Of a stretch of DNA of 64,000 nt, positions 30,109 to 40,842 are shown piece after piece. The translations under genes and the position numbers were made by a program. The stretch comes from Symbiodinium natans (Eukaryota > Sar > Dinophyceae > Suessiales > Symbiodiniaceae): NCBI GenBank assembly GCA_905221605.1, contig CAJNDS010000073.1, positions 125,001 to 189,000 of the forward strand. Direction: 5' to 3'. Every line of letters starts with the position of its first letter. The stretch's first letter is position 1. The notes under the pieces are model-generated. The model saw only the letters and a program-made list of their open reading frames with translations. It was not told where the DNA came from and did no database searches.

Positions 30109-32230
30109 TCACTCCGCCGGAGGTGCTTCCCGACCCTTTCCCGGGCGACCTTTCTTGTTTCCGTCCTTGCCGCCCTTGGGCTCGCCCTTGGGCGTTGTCT
30201 TTTCCAAGTCCTTTCCTCCGCCCTTCGAACCGCCCTTGCTCTGGAGCTTCCTCATGCGAAGTTCCCCCGCCCATTCTTTTGAAGCCAGAACTGCTTCGTC
30301 TCGCTCGGGCAGTGTGGGGGGGAGACAGTGTCCGACGGTAGACAGGTTATCAGTGGGGAATTTTGGGGCTGTCTCGGCAGGGACAGTGGGTAGGTGGGCA
30401 GGTCCCTGGGTTCGGAAGATGCTGTGTCTGAGCGCGTGGCGGAGGAGGAGCAATCGATACCCAAGGGAATGCCACATGAACGGTGCAGTGTTATTAAACC
30501 ACCTGTTATTGGGGATGACAGTAATGCTGCGGCACACGTACACGGAAGTGCTCTGGTAAACGCCATGCAGTGAGCAATGGTCAACCGCTGTTGCGAGGCA
30601 GAGAGAGTTCGGTGTTGCTTCCGCCCAAAGGCATCGAGATCTGCCAATATCAGCACTAGGCTGAGAGGAGGGCCCTCCCCCATGAATCAAAAACACAACA
30701 CTGGGGCCCAAGGAGGGGCAACCCAGGAGTGGAGAAACCTTCGCTAACAGCGGCTCAGCATCACATCCGGTAACAGCGCCTGTATCGAGCGGGCCTGGGA
30801 GCTGGTTACACGTTAGGGGAGGTCTGTTTGGGAGAGAGAAGAGGTAGGCACGGCACCTCCTAAGAGTCAGAGGACTGCGCCACAACCCCTGCCAGTGCAC
30901 ATGTTCATGCAAGAAACAGTGGAACACTTGCAATATACAAGTAAATGAAAAAGGGAAACTCCCACCTGTGTCCTGTGAGGAGACAGAAGCTGCACCTCGT
31001 CGAGGACGAGCCAAGATCGAGTCATTCGGTAGATCAGTGCTGGCCAGGTGCCACAGCCTCAAAATGTTGTTCGTGACCATGATTCTTTGCCGTTCCGTAG
31101 TGCATTGGGCCAGCACTGCGTCGAAGATAGCCTCTATTGGAAGGAATCGGAGCAGCAGCAGGAACGGTGCCAGTGGATCTCTCTCATGTGCTTGCAGCAG
31201 ATCAAGATACAGGGAGGTGCATGCCGCTGCAAGGGTTGCCTCATCCGGGCGTGGAAAGCTCACCGTAGGTGCCTGACAGGATACCAAGGAGGTGGCCCCA
31301 ACAGCAGCGTTGCACGAACCATCAATCGCCGCATCAGGGCCAGCCATGTCCGTACTGGGGCGTCCATTGTTAACGCTGTCAGGGCTGCCAACCGCAGCAT
31401 GGGACTGTAGCGTTGTGGACGGTACCGTGGGGCCAGACACTGGCACCCCAGGGGAGGAGCCAGGTGCAGGTCTATCAAGAGTACTCAGGTTGGACGGCAA
31501 AGACCCATTTCCCATCTCGGCATCAGGCGAGGCATAGGCTTCCCGGAGATTTCTGCAGAGGCGGCCTTCCTGCGGAGGTTTTGAGGGGGCTGGCTGTGCT
31601 GTGGATGGCGTAGAGTAGTGTAAGCCAAAGCTCGAGCGTATGAGCGGCGCCCTGCTTGTATCAATGGGATCACTGATTCTTTCGTAGGCCCTGCACCAAA
31701 CGCCCTCCACTCGAACCCACAATTCTCCTTCTATCATGCGTTCGGTCGATGAGTGCGTGTCCGAGGTCAGAGTTTCATACCCAGAGTACAGTGAATCCGT
31801 GAGACCCGAGCTTTGCACGTGGCTGCCACCCCGGCCCTGGCCCGAGCTTGATGAGGTATGGCCGCCAGTGTCAGTAGTGAATGGTGGCAGGGTTGCGGCA
31901 CCGAGCTGCATCAGTCGAGCATAGGCCCATTGGTAAAGATCTTGTTGTCCAAGCGTGCTTATCCACCATCCATGGTAGGTCAGGATGTGTAGTTGCATTG
32001 CCAGTCCCTTGGGCGCCCGAACTCTGTGCGCGCCTGGAGTTGGTAGCACCGGAAGAGGAGGAAGCATCCTGCCCCGCATCGCCATGGGAGCTTGTGCCAC
32101 GCTGCATCGGGAGATTCTGCTGGTTCGGATTCCTGTGGGGAGTTCCAGATGTGCCTCGCTTCCCTGCCAGTATATGTGGCACGAGGTACCATCCAAGCAG
32201 CATGAAGAGGACAAATCGAGTCATGGCCAT
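30109..32230 (-). CDS. Giant LINE 5' ORF with signal-peptide-like N-terminus (frameshifted)
   Basis: A frame starting at ATG 32228-32230 reads MAMTRFVLFMLLGWYLVPH, a convincing signal peptide or signal anchor, and then a Ser/Gly-rich stretch. Near 31990 coding appears to pass into the 701-codon frame (30109-32214), which continues LHILTYHGWWISTLGQQDLYQWAYARLMQLG and later GELWVRVEGVWCRAYERISD. The C-terminus is Lys/Gly-rich (KGGSKGGGKDLEKTTPKGEPKGG). No known domain. It precedes ORF1 and probably belongs to the same transcript. Not recognised functionally. Confidence 0.5.
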
Positions 32231-32854
32231 GGCAAAGATGTTGCACTACAGCGTCGAAGGGGAGCCTGGTTAGAAGCGGGGCCACGTTGAAGCACAGCCC
32301 GTTCACAGTCACAGACAGCGCGCACCAACATACACACACACACCCACACACAGTCACTGTTGAGCCGAAAAGCTTGACCAAGAGTGACCTTGAGAGCCCC
32401 CACACCTTGAGAGTGACCGAGAGTGACCAAGAGTGACCCTGAGAGTCCACCTTGAGAGTGACCTTGTGAGAGTGACCCAGAGCGACCTTGAGAGTCCACC
32501 TTGAAAGTGACGAAGAGTGAGTTTGATATTGTGAGTGTCTGAAAGGCGAAGTTTTCCTCTACATCGCGGAGATGCAGCTTTGTGCGGCGCGGAGGAGAGC
32601 CTTCCTGCTGGGGTCCCGAAGAGATACAGCCAGACTCAATGCACCTGTGTGACTGCAATGCTTTGCATGGAGCTGTTTTGCTTGATTTGTGATTTGCAGG
32701 AGAGAGTTTTCCGTGTCCTGTGTGTGTTTGTGCCTGAAGCCAGTTGTAGCATCGCGATATAAGCTTACTAACGGAAGTCTTTCCCACGCGCGAGCGATAC
32801 GAAAGGGTACAAGCAGGTCTTGCATCAGATGCCACTGAAGGACCTGTCGTTGAG
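32231..32854. other. Minisatellite and short-repeat region 5' of giant LINE
   Basis: Contains a CA-rich run at 32322-32352 and an AGAGTGACC-type minisatellite from about 32370 to 32530. Possible promoter/5' region of the LINE on the minus strand. No gene identified. Confidence 0.5.
32370..32530. repeat. AGAGTGACC-type minisatellite (right of giant LINE)
   Basis: About ten irregular units built from AGAGTGACC with TTG, AA or CC spacers (e.g. CTTGAGAGTGACCGAGAGTGACC). Same unit family as 19491-19590. Confidence 0.8.
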
Positions 32855-33882
32855 TCACTCACCAATCAGGACGCCGAGGCCGCAGATGATACGCTGCCTG
32901 TGCCCGCAGACCGGGAGGTCGAGCCGCCGAAGAAGGTTCTTGATCCCAAAACCGGGGACTCGGATGTCACTCGCCTTTGGGCCAAACCCATGAGGTGGGC
33001 TCCTCATTAGGACAGACTCGGTCGCGGGGCTGAACACGCTCCACGCAGCAAGCCGCGGCTCTTCTTGCGCTAGCATGCTGAAACCAAGTCTCTTACTCAC
33101 CGGTGGCAATGGTTCGCCCAACGTATGCACCGTGTAAGCCGCAAGCGAGATGCGGGCCCCTTCGAAAGGCAGGACCGCACGCCGCGTCCGACCATTAAAT
33201 TTAAGCACCGTGTCCTTCACGCTCAACTTTGAAGCCCGGAAGACCCTCGGGATGCTCCTCGTCCTTCCACAGGAACGGCTCTGCCTTGCGCGGGCAGTCC
33301 GTCGCCAGGGCAGATTCGATCCACACCTCACCGCCCTTGTACTTGCCGCTGCAGCACAGGAAGTTATAGGTCTCCTTGACGTTCTGCGAATCCCGATGGA
33401 CCGCAATGCCCGTACTAAAGGATGCCTGAAGAGCATTCCATCCTTCAGCGCTCACACCCTGCTCCTCGCACTGCTTCCTGAGAGAAGCATTGAGGAACTT
33501 GGCGGTGCTCGGCCACGACCATGCCGCCGTAACGGCGCTCTGTGCCGAGGTTGCGCTTTTTACGCTTGTCGGGCCTGGCACATTGCGGCTCCATCTCCCA
33601 AGCCAGCTGCAGCTCGCGGAGAAACGCGGCACATGACACCGCGGAAAAATCCTGCTCGCGGAGCAGGCGCTCGGCATACCTCTCTGCCGTGCTAGCCTGC
33701 GAGGTCGAGCTATAGGCGGCATCGGGCAACAGCCCACACTCGGGGCACGCCTCCCCGGTTCCTCCGCCCTGAAAGGGCATCTCTGCGAGGGCCGCAGAAT
33801 GCGCTGCCAGCTTCCGCTTGCACAAGCCACACCTGGACCCATCGCCTGACAGATCCTTAAACACCGCTTGACTAGCGGCCAC
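32855..33882 (-). pseudogene. Second copy of dioxygenase-like domain, three frames
   Basis: Minus strand. The upstream frame (33445-33882) starts MAASQAVFKDL and has two CxxC pairs (CGLCKRKL, CPECGLLP). The next frame (to 33201) reads GIAVHRDSQNVKETYNFL and GKYKGGEVWIESA. The last frame (32855-33436) reads DTVLKFNGRTRRAVLPFEGARISLAAYT. The HxD...GGEVW...(H)...G.R layout matches the domain at 9848-10720, but the second iron-ligand His is Arg here (CGT, one transition from CAT). Two frameshifts plus this change suggest a dead copy. No RT follows it. Confidence 0.45.
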
Positions 33883-33917
33883 TGCTGTGGAAGGAGGGAG
33901 TCGTTGTGCACTACCAC

Positions 33918-36136
33918 GGACCCCTCTCGGCAGATGTCGGGATCAAATGCCCAGAGGCGACTTCGGGCCCGCCTTCCACAGGCACAACCTTCGTCACCCC
34001 TTTAGGCGTACCAATCCACGTGACTGGCACCACGGCCGACTGATCCGCCTCGAGGTAGACCTCGGCATCTCACATAGCACGGAGTGGGGCTTCAAACCGA
34101 CACTCTGTACCGTCTAGCAAAACGTTTCACGCTCGAGCTCCAGTCTCGGCAGTGTGATCCTCTAAGAGTCTGGGAACTACTCCCTGAGACTCCCTCTGTC
34201 TTCCGCTCCTATATAGGCCCATATTGTCTCTATATCGTGCTATATCGTGCTATATAGTGCTATTTAGTGCTATCTTGGCCCTAAACCTCTGTGTGTGTGT
34301 GTGCATGACAGGTGAGTCGGTCAGGAAACAGAGAATCCGCAGGGCATCGGCCCAAAGAAGAAAGCATGGCCTTGGAAGAGTTCACTTTCCCCAGCAAGCC
34401 ATGCTCCCTGCTGCAGCAAGTGATTATGTACTATGTTCCACCCACGGGTGAAGTGGTCTGGTCAGTCCAACGTTTCTTCGAAGCTTGTCACCCGGAACGA
34501 GCAGCAAGGAGCCTTGCGTCCGCCGTAGCAGCCACAAGGTCACGAATCTGCAGTACTGTCTCTTTCACAGTGCCCATACATTCAACATTGACCCTGTAGG
34601 AACTATTTCACACTCCTTCAGAAAATCGAGAACGCTTTGCTGCGTATCTTTTCAAAGATCTTCCCGGAAGCAGAACCTCCTCCCTGGGCAGCAACGTGGT
34701 CCTATACTAGTTGAAGAGTAGCTCTTTTGGCAACCTTTGTGATGTTTGCTGCCTCCTCTTGTCAATGTCACATTCGGGCTCTTGTTGGAACAGACTTCGC
34801 TATATGAGGTCTGTAGCAAACATCGAAACCGGCCTTTGCGTTCCGGGCCAAGTGTGATCCCAGACCATCTGTTGGCAGGCACTACAGAGATTCTCAGCTC
34901 CACCTCCAGTATCTTGTGCCAGCTTATGCACTTCACAGCCTCGCCCAACAGGGAGTGGGAGAACAGGGTGCAGCTTCTCGCCAGCATCTAGCTCGCTTTG
35001 TCGATCGAAACTCTGTTAGTGGAGTGTGCCCAGTAATTCCTGAAGCGCTCAGGGCAGCCCAGATTCTCAGAGATTTTTTGTCTCCAATCAGTGATGGCAA
35101 AATTGATGTTGACTTCCTCAACCTGCCGGGCAACGCAGAGCTTCACATACGAAACGGGCAATGTCTCCTTGATGACTTGCGGCTTTACAGATTCGTTCAA
35201 CAAGCTTGGTGGCAAGGATTCTGGGATAGGCTACAGCAATCTATCAGGGAATTGGCTGGCCAACCAGACAGTCAGAAGGTAGTCACATCCAATTCGGCGC
35301 CTTACTCAGGTTATTCACGAAACTCCTGTCTGTGAGATGTTTGTCTGTGCAAGATGTACAGTAGACACATAATGTTGAGTGTTCAACGCCTTGACTCCCA
35401 GGCATGCGTTGCTCTCGCGGAGCTTGTGCCTTCACTGCTGCTCGATGGGGATGCGAAGTGCTATGAGTTCGCTTTACTCCTAGTCAGGCAATGTACTGAA
35501 GTAATGGCTTCCCACTTCTATTCCTATGCTGAGCCACGGGGTGACAAGCTTGAGAAATTGAACTTTACAGCTATGCCGGCCGCCATCAAGGAGGCAGCAG
35601 TCCGCAAAGTCCAAACGGGCGAGCAAGCTACTCTGGAAAATGCGCTGCGTGACATGGGTTACAACAGACAGCACGCGTGGGTGATTCACAAGGACTGAAA
35701 CTGTGACATGTGGCTACAGTCCCATTATAACAGACGCGTTTGTAGAAAATCAATCGTCAGGACTTTGCCAGCGCGCTTGTGCACCGAAACCATGTGGAAT
35801 ACGCAGGCAACAACTACTTCCAGGCCCCCTGCCCAAGACACGTCTCTACAGCATATGCTCTACTGTAAAACAAGCGCGCTGGTTCCCAAAGCTTCCCTGA
35901 GACTCAGGTACTCGTGGACGGTGGCAACCCGACGAAGAAGAAGGCCAACTTCTTCATCCTGTGGTCGAATCAGAATAATGCTGGAACTGTGCTTCCTTTC
36001 CAAGCTACTGGGCTGAATATAATGACTTACATGTGTGATCAGATCGGTGTTTGTTGACCCTGTGGGTTCCACGCCAGGGCCACCAGTGGCTCGAAACCCG
36101 CTTGTGCAGTGTGCTAGTGGCTGCTAGTGGCTGCTA
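33918..36136. other. Region of short unassigned frames; possible exons
   Basis: Plus-strand frames at 34916-35335 and 35354-35698 (114 codons, LDSQACVALAELVPSLLLDGD ... GYNRQHAWVIHKD) look protein-like but match nothing I recognise. A short tandem array (TATATCGTGCTA-type, about 12-13 bp) lies at 34227-34275. Intron-exon structure cannot be resolved by eye, since dinoflagellate introns often have non-GT donors. Confidence 0.4.
35354..35698 (+). CDS. Hypothetical protein or exon
   Basis: 114 codons from an ATG, with balanced composition, predicted helices and no repeats. The preceding frame (34916-35335) ends 18 bases upstream and may be a neighbouring exon. No domain recognised. Listed because composition and length argue against a chance frame; weak evidence. 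Confidence 0.3.
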   Translation: MYSRHIMLSVQRLDSQACVALAELVPSLLLDGDAKCYEFALLLVRQCTEVMASHFYSYAEPRGDKLEKLNFTAMPAAIKEAAVRKVQTGEQATLENALRDMGYNRQHAWVIHKD

Positions 36137-36388
36137 GTGAACATGGATGGCGCTCTTCGATATGCATTTGAGTGGCCGCGGCGCGTAATTAAATGTGCGC
36201 AGCAGTGCCTGGCCACTTCGACCATTGACAGGTCGGCTTTCTTGTTAGGCCAGGGGTCGGACTCCGACTTCTCGGGCGGCGCCGCCGGATGGGAAGTTGC
36301 CAGCGACAACCTTGCAGCAGAGGCAGCTGATTGGTGCTATGAAGTAGACTTGGGCACTCGCTCCACTTGTGCCACTGGGACTGCTTGA
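36137..36388 (+). CDS. Hypothetical exon upstream of methyltransferase exon
   Basis: 83 codons from an ATG (MNMDGALRYAFEWPRRVIK), with an acidic, Gly-rich middle. It may be an exon of the gene containing the C5 methyltransferase at 36601. Between them is a CT-rich, intron-like stretch (36394-36545). No motif I of a methyltransferase is visible in it. Unassigned. Confidence 0.3.
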   Translation: MNMDGALRYAFEWPRRVIKCAQQCLATSTIDRSAFLLGQGSDSDFSGGAAGWEVASDNLAAEAADWCYEVDLGTRSTCATGTA

Positions 36389-36600
36389 GTTTTGCGACGT
36401 CTGGGCTCTCCCTTTCCCCCCCCCCCTCTATCTCTCCCTCAAGCTCTCCCTCCCTCTCCCTCTCCCCCCCTCTCCCTCCCTGCCACCCTTTTTCTTTCGT
36501 TTGCCCTTTATCTGTAAAGCGTCTTGTGTGTCTGGGTTTGGTTCGGCTGTAAGCTAGTTCAACTTTCCAGTTTCTGTGCGCCGAGGAAAATCATTCTACA

Positions 36601-37146
36601 ATGCGGCTTTCCCTGAGCCACCGCATCTCGAAAGATTGCTGCATGTTTGGTGATGTTGATATATACGAGTGCGGGGCAAGGGCGGCTTATGATTGCATCA
36701 TGGAAGAAGACAGTTACGTGGGAAAGCTTGCGTGCGCCAACTCTTTGCCTGCCAAAGCGCATTGCTGGTGCCTGCAGCACGAACAGTGGTGCCCGCTGCG
36801 CACAGGATCGGTGTTGAGAGTTGGAGGGTTCCCTTGCCAGGATTTCTCCAGGGCTGGCAAGCAGCTAGGTTGCGCAGGACCTCGCTTGCCTGTGATTTTG
36901 GGCTACGGCCGAAAGGCTCAGGAGACTCAGAACGACTTGCTGTGCATTGAGAATGTGGAGTCGTGCCCCAGGGAGTTGGTAACGGATGCTTTCGGCGGCA
37001 GTTACACATGGTGCGTGGAGCAAGTCTTCTCTCCCTGCGACGTGGGTTTCAGCTGCGTCAGCAGGCCCAGGCCACTCAATGCAAACATCGTGCGACGCAC
37101 TAGCTTGAAAGTTCGGGCTTCGGGCAAGAGGGACTGTCAACTCTAG
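36601..37146 (+). CDS. C5-cytosine DNA methyltransferase, catalytic exon
   Basis: 181 codons from an ATG. It contains VGGFPCQDFSRAGKQLG, motif IV with the catalytic Cys (PCQxxS.AGK..G). Further on is LLCIENVESCP, motif VI (ENV). Next come FSPCDVGFSCVSRPRPLNAN, matching the motif VIII region with conserved Arg. A CWCLQHEQWCPL pair upstream fits the Cys/His region seen in dinoflagellate members. Motif I (SAM binding) is not seen in this exon. A likely C-terminal part (motifs IX-X) lies at 37406-37977. Host gene or retroelement-borne copy cannot be decided here. Confidence 0.7.
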   Translation: MRLSLSHRISKDCCMFGDVDIYECGARAAYDCIMEEDSYVGKLACANSLPAKAHCWCLQHEQWCPLRTGSVLRVGGFPCQDFSRAGKQLGCAGPRLPVILGYGRKAQETQNDLLCIENVESCPRELVTDAFGGSYTWCVEQVFSPCDVGFSCVSRPRPLNANIVRRTSLKVRASGKRDCQL

Positions 37147-37405
37147 CGAAGTTCATTAAATAGGATTGCCACATGTGGAGCAGGCTGTACATGGGCGCAA
37201 TCAACACCGAGACCACGGACTGCGTTTTTGATCCGCAGCACTTGCTCCAGCACGTCTTTAACGTTGTCCGAAGAGAACCGGTGAATTTTAGGCCTGGCTC
37301 CACGTGACCCACTGGTTTGTTAAGCTCCGCTGGCTTGTTAGTTAAGCTGTATATCTGCCTGCTCTTGCTCCTATACATTCACCCTGCAGGCCCAGTTCTC
37401 TTCTG

Positions 37406-37977
37406 GTGGCATCCGACGAAGACATAGCACAAGACCTGTGGCACCTGGCTAAGGCACGCCAGCTTGCACCTCTCCTCCCCGCCTCGGCGGCAGATGTGGA
37501 CTGCTGGCAAATTCTGCACCCTGCAGAAAAGAACCGACTGAGAGAGTACCTGAAGAAATTTGCGACCTTGTCCTTGGGCAAGAAATGCTCTCCTGGTCAG
37601 ATCTTGTGGTCCATTTGGGCGACAACCCCGCGGGGGGGTGGACCACATGGAGTGCGATCTCCGGACGATTGCCGGCGTTCCGCCAATCCGGCGGTATATT
37701 TTACCTGCCGGCTTACTCGCGACATCTCCTCTTGAGGGAAATGTATTTGTCCATGGGCTATTTGACTTTTGACGTGCGCTACAGGAATTTCCTAAAACAC
37801 GCCTATCGAGTCTTTGTGCCCGGGGTCACGTGGAATGACATGCGTGCAGCCTTAGGCAACTCGATGCACGTAGCTCAAGTCGGAACTTTTGCAGCCTGCA
37901 TGCTCTTGTGTGCAAGACGCAAGACGGATGCATACACATGGGCAGACCTGCTCGAGGTGATGGACCAGTCTCTGTGA
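37406..37977 (+). CDS. C5 methyltransferase C-terminal part (motifs IX-X), frame change near 37580
   Basis: First frame: SDEDIAQDLWHLAKARQLAP ... KKFATLSLG. About 37580 the coding appears to pass into the frame at 37585-37977: LGDNPAGGWTTWSAISGRLP, FYLPAYSRHLLLREMYLSMGY (the LTxRE..x.xGF-like motif IX/target region) and ALGNSMHVAQVGTFAACMLL (motif X, GNSM). The order after the 36601 exon is correct for one enzyme. The frame change could be a mutation or an unrecognised splice site. Confidence 0.6.
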
Positions 37978-38439
37978 AATCTCGCGAGTGTGTGCACAGG
38001 GCGCGCAAAGAGGATGCATGGTGCTGGGGCTCTGCGACACACAGTGTGGTGACCCAGCAGTAAAGTCCGGCATGTCTCTTCTATCAGATGGTGCTCGCAG
38101 CCATTTACCTAGACTGAAGCAGCCGCGTCGTGTAGAGGCCCCTTTGCAATGCACGGAGCTCCGATGCTGCTCGCAGCAGGGTACGAAGGGTCCCCCGCCG
38201 CCTGCGGGCATCCCCCCATCGTGGGCCAAAGGCAAAGGTGGGTATGCCCCGCAGCCAGGCAAGGGCAAGGAAGGCTCAAGCGGCCCGAGTGGAGCAGGGA
38301 CATGGGATTCGGCGCCCAGTCGTCGGCCATCGGTTCCAAAGCGACCAACAGGCAGATCGAGATTTGTGCCAGGGGCATGTGCTGATAGGCCTGCGTGTGG
38401 CGTGCAATTCTTCTCTCTTTTTTTTTCTTGACCCTCGCA

Positions 38440-38699
38440 GGTGCGCCCAAAGGACAGGGAACGTCACGGGCTGCCAAGCCGACCAGGAGTGTCCGCAACG
38501 ACGCCCAGGACTTGTACCACATGCCCTTGTACGACAAGCAGGACTTTCTCCACCAACTGGACCGGCGCCAGTTTAACAACACTGTCATCCAGGCAATGGA
38601 CAATACCGATCTCACAGTTTCTTGGATAGCTATTCAGTTTGCCACTGCCACCCCAAAGTCCTGTGATCACCAGTCACCTTTTTTTTTCTCCCCCTTTTT

Positions 38700-38737
<38 letters not shown>

Positions 38738-40745
38738 GGAAGGGGGGGGGGAGGCTGGTTTAGGGATTTTTCTGTTTTTTCTTTTTTTTTTGGAGGGGGG
38801 AGGGGTCTAGAGTTCCAAAGGTTCATAAGGCTGAGATTTTTTTCGATTCTCTGAAGTTTAGGTTTTAATCCTAGATGCCCTTCCACGATTTCCCGGACCG
38901 AAGCTCTCAACTCGTCGCAGTACGACCCGACCCCTTAAACTCAACAGGTGAACCCCAGCCCCTAAACAACTGAACCTTAAAGCTGTTCCTAGGAGGTGGT
39001 CGCCTGGCTTGGGGGAATTGACCCAAGCCACAAGCCTCGTTCCTCTGATGGTGAGGACGCTCGTGCTCGCCTCAATTGTCGGATTCAGGTGTCAGTTTGG
39101 CTTCCAATTTTGCTGCCCGCGGCACGTGTCTGCAGGCGGCTCTTTCATGTCTGGCTTGTTGGACAATGTCTACCTGCGCATCGACAATGGTGAGCTCAGT
39201 GCAGGACTCTCGGCAGTGAACCCTAGACCCTGTACCCCTCAACCCTAAACCCTAAACCCTGAACCCCAAACCTTAAAGCCTGAATCCCTAAACTCGGCGC
39301 TCTCAGGCAACTCTTGCGCCGAGCACATGTAATTACATTGTACAGTTTTGCTCGATTGCCTCCAAGGCATGAATTCCAAGATGATCCTGGCCAGGATCCG
39401 CTACATGAGATCCGAACGCGACCGGGTGACTGCTAACCTTTCCGTCTACTGGCACGGGGACTACCAGGCCCTGACCAATGGCACCTCGTCGGTGTGGCTG
39501 ACCCCGTCACACTCCACACCCTACCAGGAGACTATCTTCTGGAGTTTCTTGCTGCTTGACTGTTAGGGCTTGTAGAGGGTCCGGGATGAATAGTCTGACT
39601 TGTTTTCTCTTGGTTGACTGGACGACAGCTCAGGGACCAGCGGCCGTACTTGTCGAACGGCATCACCAATCCCTGGGTTTCAGACTTCCTGGAAGTTGAA
39701 GAGGTGACTGAGTTTGAGCCTACTGCCTTCACTCGCCCGGAGGACGCAGGCCCACTTGCCGGAGCAGCTACAGGCCAACTGCCGAACGAATACCACGTGC
39801 CGGGCACGCCTAAGAGCGAGGCGTCGGCCCTGGAGACCGAGTTCATCATTGTGTATGACACGCAGGAGAAGCCTCTCCTAGTTTCCGTCAGGGATCCGGA
39901 GAAGGTGGCTGTCCTGAGTGAGGCCCCGGACTGGTTTGTGGAGAGGCATCGCCTCAACAAGCGGGAGTTTGTGAGTTCGCCTCAGCTGGGCCTCATGATG
40001 TACGCTACTAGGTTTCTTCAGTCTAGCTTGGGGGCCGGGTGTAAGGGGGCATCATGTATATAGTGTTTTGGGGTGACGAAGTTTCAGTAGACGCCCCAGA
40101 AGGAGTTGGAGCTCCCAAGAGTAGTCATGTCCATCCCAGGCGGACGAGTTGCTTGACCGCCAGGACTCGATGACACCCAGGAGATTGAAGGCGCTGGCGT
40201 AGTGATGCGAGGGGTGAGTCATGTTTTAACTTCAACTTTTCGGGGTCTGCAGCACGATGCCTAGGCATTTGCCTTTTGAGTTGTAATACCTATATGGACC
40301 AGGGTCTGTTTGTGGGAGAAGGCCCTAAACGCCAACAAACCCACGCCACAGGAGACTTCAGGAGACTTGGTCCACTCAACGCAATGGGGACGTGGACGAG
40401 GACGAGGACGCCCTGCCCTTGCAGGACGCAGCCATTCCGAAACAGGCTGCCGAGGCTGCCATCCCGAAAGACGCTGCCATCCTCAAGGATGCTGCCATCC
40501 CCAAAGAGGCTCCCACCCCAAGTCCCTCTCGGAAGTCCCCAAGCCCCCGCAGCCAGCGAAGGAATCTGGCACTGACCCTTCCATTCCCAAGGCGCCTGGC
40601 TTTGGCCCGGAGCTGCCTAAGGCACCGAGCTTCCCTGCCCCGCCCCCAAAGCCTCTTTCCGCCAAAGCCACAGGCCGGCTAAGGTCACAGCGAGCACGAA
40701 GACCCCAGCCGCCCCAAAGCTGCCAGCAAAGACGGCAATGTAGAT
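38440..40745 (+). CDS. Multi-exon hypothetical gene with AAIPKD repeats
   Basis: Exon-like frames in series: 38440-38640 (PLYDKQDFLHQLDRRQFNNTV), 39348-39563 (GMNSKMILARIRYMRSERD), 39614-40063 (LRDQRPYLSNGITNPWV ... FIIVYDTQEKPLLVSVRDPEKV) and 40392-40682 (DEDALPLQDAAIPKQAAEAAI then AAILKDAAIPKEA, several AAIPKD-type units). The first is preceded by a pyrimidine tract and CAG, as expected for a 3' splice site. Protein not recognised. Exon borders and whether all pieces belong to one gene are uncertain. Confidence 0.4.
38705..38736 (+). repeat. Poly-G tract (32 G)
   Basis: Uninterrupted G32 followed by TGGAA and G10, next to poly-T stretches. It lies in a presumed intron. Strong quadruplex potential; length in an assembly is unreliable. 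Confidence 0.9.
39226..39297 (-). repeat. Interstitial telomere-type repeat (CCCTAAA)n, degenerate
   Basis: CCCTAAACCCTAAACCCTGAACCCC with flanking degenerate units, the complement of TTTAGGG. Opposite orientation to the tract at 4106-4152. Lies between two exon-like frames. Confidence 0.75.
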
Positions 40746-40842
40746 TTTGAGGTTTTGAGGCCGGTCACATGGCAGCACGCGTAGTACCGAGATAGCGACG
40801 GGAGTTGCCTCGCCCCCATTGTGTTTTTTCAGACCTCAGCCC

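Larger units (their letters stand above)
20299..32230 (-). mobile_element. Giant LINE-like element with Tpt1/KptA and USP-like domains (~11.9 kb coding span)
   Basis: Minus strand. The order from its 5' side is an upstream ORF with signal peptide (32230 to about 30109), ORF1 with a C-terminal RNA 2'-phosphotransferase domain (29937-26775) and ORF2 with endonuclease-RT-zinc fingers-ubiquitin protease (26820-20299). ORF1 and ORF2 overlap by 46 bases. Ends are not defined: I found no target duplication or A tail. Similar minisatellites lie outside both ends (19491-19590 and 32370-32530). Several frame changes suggest either ageing or recoding. Confidence 0.7.

Noticed and set aside
38674..38910. 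Poly-proline frame opposite the G32 tract
   Set aside because: Direct translation of a homopolymer; no coding support.
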